The notes beneath the pieces were generated by a model. That model had not been told where the DNA came from, made no database searches, and was given only the letters and a program-made list of their open reading frames with translations. 64,000 bases of DNA, taken from NCBI GenBank assembly GCA_017509715.1, contig JAFWOU010000011.1, positions 98,496 to 162,495 of the forward strand, read 5' to 3'. The translations under genes were made by a program, and so were the position numbers. Below are positions 52,600-60,800 of this stretch, in pieces. Positions within the stretch are counted from its first letter, which is position 1; each line of letters opens with the position of its first letter. Source of the DNA: Paludibacteraceae bacterium. GTDB taxonomy: Bacteria > Bacteroidota > Bacteroidia > Bacteroidales > Paludibacteraceae.

Positions 52600-52649
52600 A
52601 CTTTTTCCTTTCTTTTTTCTTATTACGTTTAGCCTAAGTGCAGGTAAAC

Positions 52650-52703
52650 GTTGGTTATTCGTTGGTTATTCGTTGGTTGTTCGTTAGTTATTCGTTGGTT
52701 ATT
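52650..52703. repeat. Iterated word ttggttattcg
   Basis: Five near-copies of ttggttattcg, directly upstream of the partner gene. The first module has related words (aacgaata and caacttatca) in the same gap. Confidence 0.75.
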
Positions 52704-52735
52704 AATACTCCGTCCTCTTGACGACAAATCCGCGT

Positions 52736-53001
52736 CGTCCCTTCCGTGCTCGCGGATCTCCCCGTCATTCATTCCGTGTTTTCGGATCTCCCCGTCGTCC
52801 ATTGCGTCGGATGCTATCCGACATCCTAGCAACGTCCTTTCCGTGCTCGCGGATCTCCCCGTCGTCCATTGCGTCGGATGCGGATCTCCCCGTCGTCCAT
52901 TGCGTCGGATGCGGATCTCCCCGTCGTCCATTGCGTCGGATGCTATCCGACATCCTAGCAACGTCCCTTCCGTGTTTTCGGATCTCCCCGTCGTCCATTG
53001 C
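52736..53001. repeat. Array of about 31-bp units with embedded hairpins
   Basis: Six to seven units built from ggatctccccgtcgtccatt and gcgtcggatgc; two units are expanded by the block GTCGGAT-gct-ATCCGAC plus atcctagcaacgtcc (at 52806-52822 and 52935-52951). A related hairpin, GTCGGGAT-agt-ATCCCGAC (53002-53020), closes the array. Unit spacing is irregular and there are no unique spacers, so it is not CRISPR. All frames are open by chance of the unit; no gene is called. Confidence 0.85.
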
Positions 53002-53026
53002 GTCGGGATAGTATCCCGACATTTTT

Positions 53027-53135
53027 GAGTGAGATTAGTGAGATTAATGAGACTAACTTTTTAGTTCGCACATTATCAGCTGCTTATGATTGCCTCAAAA
53101 TCTCATTAATCTCATTAATCTCATTAGTCTCATGC
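53027..53135. repeat. Inverted repeat of three 9-mers (second module)
   Basis: Left arm TGAGATTAG-TGAGATTAA-TGAGACTAA (53030-53056) pairs with the right arm TTAATCTCA-TTAATCTCA-TTAGTCTCA (from 53105), 27 bp with three mismatches, loop of 40-50 bases. It overlaps the last codons of the DUF3987 gene. Same design as the stem at 882-947 but unrelated sequence. Confidence 0.8.
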
Positions 53136-54458
53136 TGTTTTTTGATATTTTCCTCTATGACTACGGATCACGAGACCTTCTTCCAACCATTTTTCATTCC
53201 ATCTGAAAATAGTGGCTCTTGACACACCATACCGTTTACCTTCGGTTTCCAATTCATGGTTGTCATACTCCGCTTTCAGCCCCTCAAACACCACCTTCCG
53301 CTGATCCAACTGTTTCACTTCCGGCATTGTCTCCGTCTCATCGCCCTTAATCATTCGGTACGCCATCGCCATATGCATCAGCATCTTACTCCCGATCATC
53401 TCTGCCGTCTCATAATCCTGGTCGCTACAATAAATAGTATCGACCATATATGGGCGATCTTTATCTCCGTCTCTTTCGTCCGTTTTGCCGGATAGTATCC
53501 GGCTTTCTTCTTCCATTTCAGGCGAATGGCATTCGCCGCTCTCCATTCTCATCGCGCTTAGTACCATCGCCATCCTCTCTATCTGTACCGCCATTCGTAT
53601 CACCGCCGAGTGGAAGTTCTCGCCGAGCATCTCAATCAGCGTTCGATACTCCGTCTCCAGCTTCTCGCCCAGCCGCTCTTTCTGTGCGTCCGTGAGGCTC
53701 CATTCTCTTTCGCCGGCATTCTTCAATCCTTCGTACGTCCGTAGGAGTTGCTGCCCCACTTGTCTCGCCACTGCGCTATTCTCGCTCTTGGCGGTCACAT
53801 AACTCTTCTCAAACGGATGACTCCCGCGTTCTACCAGCGTCAGCAAGCGGCTGAAATAGCCATTCTCTACGCTCGGCACAAGGGCTTTGTATTGACTGAA
53901 CGTACCGGTTAACAGCATACTGAGCCTCGGGCAAGCAATCTCCGAACTCCCCTTGACGCGGTTCCTGCTGATCGCCTCGTGCTCTGCCGCTTTACGAAGC
54001 GCGGTATTATAGTTCGCCGCACCGGCCTTCCAGATGTCGGTGATCACCGAACCCTCGCTCTCGTGCATATAGCCGACGCCCCCTTGCTCTTCCAGCGCCT
54101 TGTACCATGCCGGCAGCGTACTGTCGCCGGCTATAAGCATGGGGTACTGCTCATCCACTACGCGCATCATCTCCAGCGCTTGGTTGGCGATACCCTTGCC
54201 TGATGCCGAAGACGCCAAGATGAAACATTGCAGGTTCGCATAGTATTTCTTGCCCGTCGGTCCATACCGGAAATAGAGATTAGGAACGCACGCGCTCGCG
54301 GCCGCCAAAGTCGCCATCAGCAGCATGTCCTTCTCCTCTTCGGTCTTCGCCAGACTCAGCATGTTTTGAATACTCTCAGGCAGATTTTGCATGTCGAGAT
54401 GTTCCACAATGCGGAGGTCCACCTGCTCCTCCTGATTTAGGTTTAGATTGTTAATCAT
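53130..54458 (-). CDS. DUF3987-family protein, complete second copy
   Basis: 442 residues from ATG 54458 (MINNLNLNQEEQVDLRIVEH). A P-loop-like segment ILASSASGKGIANQA lies near residue 84, followed by conserved YMHESEGSVITDIWKA and LSMLLTGTFSQYKALVPSVE. About 35 residues (from ESGECHSPEM to VDTIY) are inserted before CSDQDYETAEMIG; they are absent from the first copy and correspond to two hairpins at 53487-53537. The C-terminus ends in a helix-turn-helix-like segment (GVSRATIFRWNEKW). It is followed by the partner gene, so the module is complete. Confidence 0.8.
   Translation of the reverse strand: MINNLNLNQEEQVDLRIVEHLDMQNLPESIQNMLSLAKTEEEKDMLLMATLAAASACVPNLYFRYGPTGKKYYANLQCFILASSASGKGIANQALEMMRVVDEQYPMLIAGDSTLPAWYKALEEQGGVGYMHESEGSVITDIWKAGAANYNTALRKAAEHEAISRNRVKGSSEIACPRLSMLLTGTFSQYKALVPSVENGYFSRLLTLVERGSHPFEKSYVTAKSENSAVARQVGQQLLRTYEGLKNAGEREWSLTDAQKERLGEKLETEYRTLIEMLGENFHSAVIRMAVQIERMAMVLSAMRMESGECHSPEMEEESRILSGKTDERDGDKDRPYMVDTIYCSDQDYETAEMIGSKMLMHMAMAYRMIKGDETETMPEVKQLDQRKVVFEGLKAEYDNHELETEGKRYGVSRATIFRWNEKWLEEGLVIRSHRGKYQKTA
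53487..53537. repeat. Two AT-NNN-AT hairpins inserted in frame in DUF3987
   Basis: GCCGGAT-agt-ATCCGGC (53487-53503) and GGCGAAT-ggc-ATTCGCC (53521-53537), in the stretch absent from the paralogue. Confidence 0.8.
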
Positions 54459-54694
54459 ACTAATAAATAATTTAATAGTTAATAAATAGGTTATAAATCC
54501 GGGGTCCCCAGAGTAAACTCCTTCTATATATACGGACGAACCCTTACCTATTTCCCTATTTCTACAACCTATTTTCTTGCTATGCAACAGAAATATGCCT
54601 CCTATTCGCCTCATTTTCATCCCCTAAGAAAATCCTATTTCCATGTGTACGCAAAAAAAAGAATCATGAAAAACGAATAAAAAAGAATGAATTA
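54459..54694. other. Intergenic region without a gene (236 bases)
   Basis: AT-rich stretch upstream of the minus-strand DUF3987 gene with a CCGGGGTCCCC core (near 54500) and iterated ctattt words. No promoter for DUF3987 was placed with confidence. Confidence 0.4.
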
Positions 54695-54726
54695 TTTGCA
54701 TATGTCAAAAAAATGTAGTATCTTTG
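54695..54726 (+). promoter_or_regulatory. Promoter of the leader RNA
   Basis: TTTG (54695-54698), GCATATGTC, 20-base spacer, TATCTTTG (54719-54726); start expected near 54733. Confidence 0.8.
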
Positions 54727-54732
54727 CGCCGT

Positions 54733-54951
54733 TTTTTATAAAGTGCGAGTAAAATGCATACACACTGCACATACGGCACTCATAGCCAACGAAATACCTC
54801 TGCTTCCATATGGAGGAGGTATTCGCATACCTCGCCTCCGCAGTCATATTGTAAGCAACCCACAGACCAACGCAACGCTATCACAGGCGGTGCCCGCAAT
54901 TTGCGGGTGCCGCTTGCGCGTATATATTGATAATTTTTGACTACATAAATA
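54733..54951 (+). ncRNA. Structured 5' leader
   Basis: About 220 bases between the promoter and the gene at 54952. Strong stems: GGAG + GAGGTAT/ATACCTC + CTCC with a TCGC loop (54812-54839), and GCGG + CCCGC/GCGGG + CCGC (54887-54913). The sequence is also open as a GTG-started frame (54743-54940), but composition and hairpins favour RNA. I believe similar DNA precedes other Bacteroidales genes, but this needs a search. Confidence 0.55.
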
Positions 54952-56061
54952 ATGAAGAAAATCTACACTCAGCCACGCATAGAGACCGTGGCAACCACTC
55001 CGCAGCAGATCCTCTGCGCCAGCGGAGGTATCCAAGCGCAAATCTCCGGTTATAATCAGAACACCGGCGGCGGATTTATCCAATCCGTCATCATGGGCAT
55101 CGTCTGCTCGTCGCTGCTTTTCCTCGGTACGGCGTGCAGCACCACTAACAACCCCGACCAGCCCAAGCAGCAGGCGGAGCTCAAACCCCGCACGCTGATA
55201 GTGACGCAGCAAGCCGTCAGCAAGGTCACACCTGCATCGGTCGTCAGACGTCTTCCGCAGGCTACTATCACGGACGAGGGAACAACCCTCGATGCCCTAT
55301 GGGAGATAAACGATGCGGTCTTCTTCCGCAATCTGAGCCGCAACGAATACCACGACGAGGAAACGGATAGTTACCCCGACCTCTTTGGCACGCTCCGTGC
55401 AGACAAGGCGGAGCGCATAGCGTCGTTCTCCGGAGACAGGGTATGGTGTACAGAGGATGACCAACTGGCGCTTATCTATCCTGCGCCTGATCCGGCGGAC
55501 TTCACATTCTACGAAAGCCCTCTGTCTGCGGAATACACCATCTCCGTAGCCGGACAGGACGGTTCGTTGGCAACCTTGGCAAATAAATACCACCATATAT
55601 ACGGTATCGCGAGTGTAGTGTCCGTCACGGAGACTACCGCCAATGCGGAATTGGCTGAGATGAAGAGCCTGATGACGGTTTGTAAGTTCTCCTTTGAGGA
55701 TGAAAATGTCCCGGGTACGTCGCTCCCGATCAGCTCGCTTACCATCAGCGTAAGCGGAGGCTACTATGGCGGCACTTATCCGCAGGAGGGTACGGTGTAC
55801 ATCGCGCAGAGCGTATCCGCATGGGATGTATCCGTAGAGCCGGAGTGGGAAACTCCCGCCGCAGGCGGCAAGCCGCTCACCATTGACACAAAAGGGGTAA
55901 ATCCGACGGAGGTCTATGTAGCGCTGTTCCCAGACGTGGAAGCAACCTATTCCTTCACCGTCATCAGCGGAGGGAATACCTACACCGGCACGGCGAAAGC
56001 CACCCTCAACGAAGGCGAGTTTGTGCCTGCCACCGGGCTAAAGCTCGAGAAGCAGCCGTAA
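54952..56061 (+). CDS. Lipoprotein with an N-terminal peptide-like extension
   Basis: 369 residues from ATG 54952. The first 45 residues (MKKIYTQPRIETVATTPQQI...) resemble the small peptide at 4396 (KKxYxxPxxEV). An internal lipoprotein signal MGIVCSSLLFLGTACSTTN starts at ATG 55093, so either the real start is 55093 or a peptide ORF has become fused in frame to a lipoprotein. The remainder is beta-rich (SLPISSLTISVSGGYYGGTY, YSFTVISGGNTYTGTAKATL), fimbrillin-like in flavour. It follows the leader RNA. Confidence 0.7.
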   Translation: MKKIYTQPRIETVATTPQQILCASGGIQAQISGYNQNTGGGFIQSVIMGIVCSSLLFLGTACSTTNNPDQPKQQAELKPRTLIVTQQAVSKVTPASVVRRLPQATITDEGTTLDALWEINDAVFFRNLSRNEYHDEETDSYPDLFGTLRADKAERIASFSGDRVWCTEDDQLALIYPAPDPADFTFYESPLSAEYTISVAGQDGSLATLANKYHHIYGIASVVSVTETTANAELAEMKSLMTVCKFSFEDENVPGTSLPISSLTISVSGGYYGGTYPQEGTVYIAQSVSAWDVSVEPEWETPAAGGKPLTIDTKGVNPTEVYVALFPDVEATYSFTVISGGNTYTGTAKATLNEGEFVPATGLKLEKQP

Positions 56062-56159
56062 AATCTCAAAGCTGACAGCTGAATGCTGACAGCCCACTCT
56101 ACCAAATGGTACTTGGTACTTGGTCACTTGGTACTTGGATTGTTCTTTGACATATTGGA

Positions 56160-57344
56160 TTACCGAAACAGGAGACGCAAGTCCGTTTGCAGGAAATCTG
56201 CCAGAGGCATTCCCTCGTTTCCTACGACAAAGGCTTGCAGCGGCTTGTATTTGCTGCTGAAGAGATGCAGTCCGGCGTTGGTGCGGGCGTTGTTGCTTTT
56301 CACCTCTATCGCCACCACGGACAGACCGCGCTGGAGGATAAAATCCACCTCGGCGTTATTCTCCCGCCAGTAGTAAACCTGCATGCGGTGTTTCTCCGCC
56401 TGGGATAGCAGATAACTGCCTACCGCCGATTCCACTTGCCGTCCCCACAGGGCGGCATCGGTCCGGACGGAACCATAAGTGGTCTGGTTATAGACATTCA
56501 TCAGCGCGTTGTCAAACACCTGCAGTTTCGGTGTGCTGCTGTACTTGCGTGCTTTGTCGCGTGCGTATTTCTGCAACCCCGATACCAGATTGGCTTCCGC
56601 GAGCAGTTGCAGATAGTTGGCGAGCGTGGTGGCATTGCCTGCTTCCTGCAGGTTGCCTAACATCTTCCTGAATGACAACTCTTCACCGGAGTAGGCGCAG
56701 CACATCGTGAACAACTGGCGCAGCAAAGCAGGTTTGTAGATATTGCTGGTTTGCAGAACGTCTTTGTTGATAGAGGCCTCTAAAATGGCATTCTCGACAT
56801 ACGCCCGCCATCGGTCTTCGTCAGCAATCATCTCTGCCGCACCGGGGTAGCCGCCATAATAGATATAGGTGTCGAGATCCCAACCGAACGCCTCGTGCAT
56901 CTCGGAGTAGGTCCAGTGCGTCATGCGGATGAGTTCAAACCGTCCGGCTAAAGACTCTGTCAGTCCGTTCATGATCATCAGACGGGACGAACCCAGAAGC
57001 ACCAGTTTGATGGGCATACGGTTGAATGTATCCAGATCCCATTCCTTCTTGACGCGTTCAGACCAGTTGGGGATTTTCTGTACTTCGTCAATGACCAGAA
57101 TCAGTTGCTCCGGTTGGCGGGATTGTACCATCAACCGCGCAGACTGCCACTTCTCCGCCAGCCATTCGTCAGAGGCGTAGATATTATCCGCCGAAAAGAA
57201 CAGATGAGGAATGTCCAGCTGCTCCATAGCTTGGGTCACCATCGTTGTTTTGCCTACCTGACGGGGACCAACGATCACTTGAATGAACTTTCTCGGCTCT
57301 TTCAACCTTGCTGTAAGTTCCTTAGTTTCAGACCTTTGTATCAT
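56160..57344 (-). CDS. ATPase of the AAA_14/DUF4143 type
   Basis: 394 residues. Walker A VGPRQVGKTT near residue 27, Walker B LILVIDEVQKIPNW near 82, sensor-like LLGSSRLM near 115, and the DUF4143 nuclease-like end ENNAEVDFILQRGLSVVAIE then VKSN. Related to the protein at 4689 in architecture but diverged. Lone gene, convergent with the lipoprotein at 54952; the region 56062-56159 holds iterated words (gctgacagctgaatgctgac and ggtacttggtacttgg). Confidence 0.88.
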   Translation of the reverse strand: MIQRSETKELTARLKEPRKFIQVIVGPRQVGKTTMVTQAMEQLDIPHLFFSADNIYASDEWLAEKWQSARLMVQSRQPEQLILVIDEVQKIPNWSERVKKEWDLDTFNRMPIKLVLLGSSRLMIMNGLTESLAGRFELIRMTHWTYSEMHEAFGWDLDTYIYYGGYPGAAEMIADEDRWRAYVENAILEASINKDVLQTSNIYKPALLRQLFTMCCAYSGEELSFRKMLGNLQEAGNATTLANYLQLLAEANLVSGLQKYARDKARKYSSTPKLQVFDNALMNVYNQTTYGSVRTDAALWGRQVESAVGSYLLSQAEKHRMQVYYWRENNAEVDFILQRGLSVVAIEVKSNNARTNAGLHLFSSKYKPLQAFVVGNEGMPLADFLQTDLRLLFR

Positions 57345-57414
57345 ATTGAATAAAAATGTTCAAAAGTAAAATAAAAAATGTTCAGTTGTTGCAACATTTT
57401 AACGTTTCCGGCTG

Positions 57415-57446
57415 CAAAGGTACAACAAAAATTGCACATATGCAAG
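57415..57446 (-). promoter_or_regulatory. Promoter of the DUF4143-type ATPase
   Basis: On the minus strand CTTG (57443-57446), 20-base spacer, TACCTTTG (57415-57422), followed by gcagccggaaacgttaaaa, nearly the same as behind the promoter at 6161. Confidence 0.7.
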
Positions 57447-57479
57447 TGTTCGGGTATTTTTTGCCGAATAAAATGCAAT

Positions 57480-57660
57480 TTTATCTGTTGTATGGGGCTA
57501 TGAGACGTCTATGCTCGCATAAGAACGGCTTATAGACCTATGCAACAGGGAAAGCCGTCAGGCTTGGCAAAAAATGCCCGCGGTGGTATATGTCCGGCAG
57601 GACGCGACTGTACTTTCGGGGGAATGCCCGTAGGGCAGGCGGCGTCCGAAGGTACTAAAA
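57480..57660. other. Possible structured segment
   Basis: Contains GTCTAT/ATAGAC (57507-57537), TGCCC/GGGCA with a 3-base loop (57627-57639) and other GC-rich short stems within an AT-rich gap. No promoter was found just upstream on the plus strand, so function and strand are open. Confidence 0.3.
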
Positions 57661-57693
57661 ATAAATGATATATGCAACTAATTCCGCAAGAAA

Positions 57694-57742
57694 TGCATCT
57701 TTTTAGTGCAGATTTTACATAAATATGCATTTTTTTAGTGCA
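57694..57742. promoter_or_regulatory. Two 17-bp direct repeats, possible operator
   Basis: TGCATcTTTTTAGTGCA (57694-57710) and TGCATtTTTTTAGTGCA (57726-57742), 32 bp apart (about three helical turns), 128 bases before the giant gene. Each has TGCA ends, so a dimeric regulator could bind. Confidence 0.5.
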
Positions 57743-57869
57743 ATCAGGTAATCCAATATAGCGATCCTAAAAGAAAATTATTTTTGGAACATTGTTGATA
57801 ATTTTGGACTGATAGAAAAGAAATATACATAGAGAAATTTTGATAATATAAACAAAAACAATAACATTT

Positions 57870-60800
57870 ATGAAAACTAAATCGACTGTCGGAAGACTGA
57901 TTACTCACTTTTCGAAGTGGCGCGAGAGTGGCGCGAGAGTGGCGGCTATGCTGCTCTTACTCTGCACCTCCGCTATACCCGCTTGGGCATCCACTTCATG
58001 GAATACAACAAGGGATGATGAAGGCGGAGGGACAGCGCGATACAGGGGAGAGTGTTCCGGTATTGCTGGTATAATGGATTTTTCGGGCTCTTTCGAGACA
58101 AAGAAAACGTTCAATCCTGATAACAACCAATTCTATTGGGAATTCACCGTGTTTGCGGGTTATGCTGATTATTTCGGTCACCCACAGTATGACTGTGAGT
58201 ATAGTGGAGAAATCTATGTGATGACTGCTGACAGTCAGGCACATTCGATAGCCAATTGGAAGAAAGAATATTATAAATGGGACGAAGTATCCTATAGTAT
58301 CACCGACAGCACATGGGGCTACATCCATGCTTCCAATTTATCCAATTATAGATATATAACCATACAATATATGCCTTCCTCCAGAGCCTTTGAAGATGGC
58401 GTGAAGTGTATTATGATGAAAGAGAACGTAAATGGGAGATCCTATGGTTACTGGGCGTCTGTGCAATGGGACAAGAACATCGACTGCACGGCGCTCAAAG
58501 AGGGGTATCCGATGCCGAAGTTCTCTTCCGTATCATGGGGCACGGACGGCTCTTTGCGGGGCGTGGTGACGGATGTGCCGGACAAACGCTCTGACAACCG
58601 CTTCAAGCAGTCGTACGGAGTGTATGAGTATTTCTACGATAGCGTAGAGATGAGCACTTACCAGTACTTCTACACCACCTCCAGCAGCAATGTGAGCATC
58701 ACCGAAAAGAGCGGCGGCAAGATGGACTTGGAGTGGAAATCCTGGCTCCGCGGCTCCGACGCAGGGCATACCGAGTACGCCTACACCATGCCCGTCTATC
58801 TGAAATACCGAGGCGGTATGCATGTGAACTTGGGCGGGACCCTTGCGCATGACAACTTCCTCTACCAGCCGTATATCACGGGCACTTATGTGCAGCCCTA
58901 CACACGCCCTGTATCGGTAAGCACCGACTACAACAAATGGACCAAGGAGGTGACCGTCAGTTGGGAAAGAAGCAAGATCGAGACCGCCTACGACGGCTCC
59001 TCGACCAAGGACGTCGAGTGCCGCACAGACGGCAAATGGTATGTGATCCGCTACGAGTCGGGCAAGCCCAACGACTACACCCTTGTCAATACGCTGAACG
59101 GCAATGCCTCCTCCCTGAAAATGACCGACAGCAACATTGAGTACGACCAGAAATATACGTATCGCGTGATCTTCCTGCCGGATATATTGGAGAGCACGTA
59201 CAAGGACAAGCTGACGCAGCTGCCGGGTTACCAACGCACCCGCAACGACTACGACCTTTGGATGGAAACAGGCGAGGTGGAGACGAAGATGGATGTGAAG
59301 ATCGAACTCTGGCAGGACATGAAATACACCGCAGCGGTGCGTCTGAAATGGAGCTACGGCATCGAGTTGGATGACCTGACGTGGCATATCGACTACCGCG
59401 ATGCGGGCAGCAACAAGGCATGGCAGACGCGGAGCGAGGCACCTGTGGTGGACAAGAATCAGTCCGAAGCGATGCTGGACATTACCGGCAGCTCGGTCTG
59501 CGACCCGAAGGAGTACCGCGTGCGCGTCTCTATCAACGGACGGGTACACTATTCCAATATAGCGTCCACCTCCGTACCCGACAGCACGTATATCAGCGAG
59601 GTGGTTGCCTCGACGGGTACGGAAGAGAGCTCCGTGACCGTCAAATGGAAAGTGGAGCGTCCTGACAAGCTGTATGACATCTGGTACCGCGTGCTCCGCC
59701 GCGTGATCGGCGACAGCGAATGGACGCTGCTCACGGACGACAAGCACGGCACGGCTTCCGAATATACGTTTACCGATACGCGCGCCCTGGCAGGCTCGTA
59801 CTACGAATACTCGGTAGAGGCGTACGGCGCGCAATGCGAGGCGCAGCTGACGAAGAAGAACGAAGTGATTGCTCCGGGCTTCAGTCAGGCAAACGCCACG
59901 ATCACCGGACATATCTCCTACGGCACGGGTACGGCGGTGCAGGGCGCGAAAGTACAGCTCTACAACGTGCCTACGGAGGAGAACGATATCGTACCGCAGT
60001 TCTTCTCGCGTTATATCAGCGGTGCGGGCAAGGGTCTGCAATGGAGAGGCGACTCGGCGCGCTATGCCTCGGTGCTGAACGGCGGCAAGGACATGACGCT
60101 GCAGCTGTGGGCACGCCCGAGCAGCTTCGGTGCCGACCGGCAGCAGCTGCTGCAACTCACGAACGCAATCGAATTGGGAATCCGGCGTAGCGAGGGTGTC
60201 TTCCACCTCTATGCCATCGACCGCTCGAACGGAGGCACCGACCTCACCGAGTTCCCCTCGCTGACGTTCTCCGCGACCGAGTTCACCCATATCTCCGCCA
60301 CATACAGCGGTGGCAAGTGGCGTTTCTACACGGGTACGGACAGCCTGCGCACCGACAGTATGCAGGTGGCTAACAGCGGCTGGCAAGCCATCCGGACCGC
60401 CGGAACGCTGACCTTCAGCATCGGCGGCGACAACCGCGCTGCGGGAAGCGCCTTCACCGGCAGCGTGGACGATGTGCGTCTGTGGAGCCGCGCCCTCCCG
60501 CGCAAGGAGATAGAGAACAACTACTGCCGTATCCTCGGCGGCACGGAGAAAGGTCTGTTCCTCTACTGGCCGCTCGACGAAGGATTGCGCGTAGTGAAAT
60601 ACGCCTTCGATGTAGCCTGCCAGGACGGTATCTACCAGCTCAACCACCCCGAGGTAGGTGCGAACGTGATCCCCACTACCGATGTGCCCAAGCACCTCGG
60701 TCTGTACGGACTGACCGACAGCGAGGGCGACTACATCATCCGCGGCATCCCCTTCCAGCAGGGCGGTACGAACTACAAGATCGCGCCTGAGTTGGGCATC

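Noticed and set aside
52736..53020. CRISPR array
   Set aside because: Units follow each other without unique spacers, spacing varies, and no cas genes are present.
52629..53028. ORFs across the 31-bp array on both strands
   Set aside because: The unit lacks stops in several frames, so repeats create open frames without any gene-like sequence.
54743..54940. 65-codon GTG-started ORF in the leader
   Set aside because: Dominated by two strong hairpins and in a promoter-proximal leader; treated as RNA.
57530..57730. Minus-strand ORF of 66 codons
   Set aside because: No homology-like pattern, covers the direct repeats, and lies in a gap with RNA-like hairpins.
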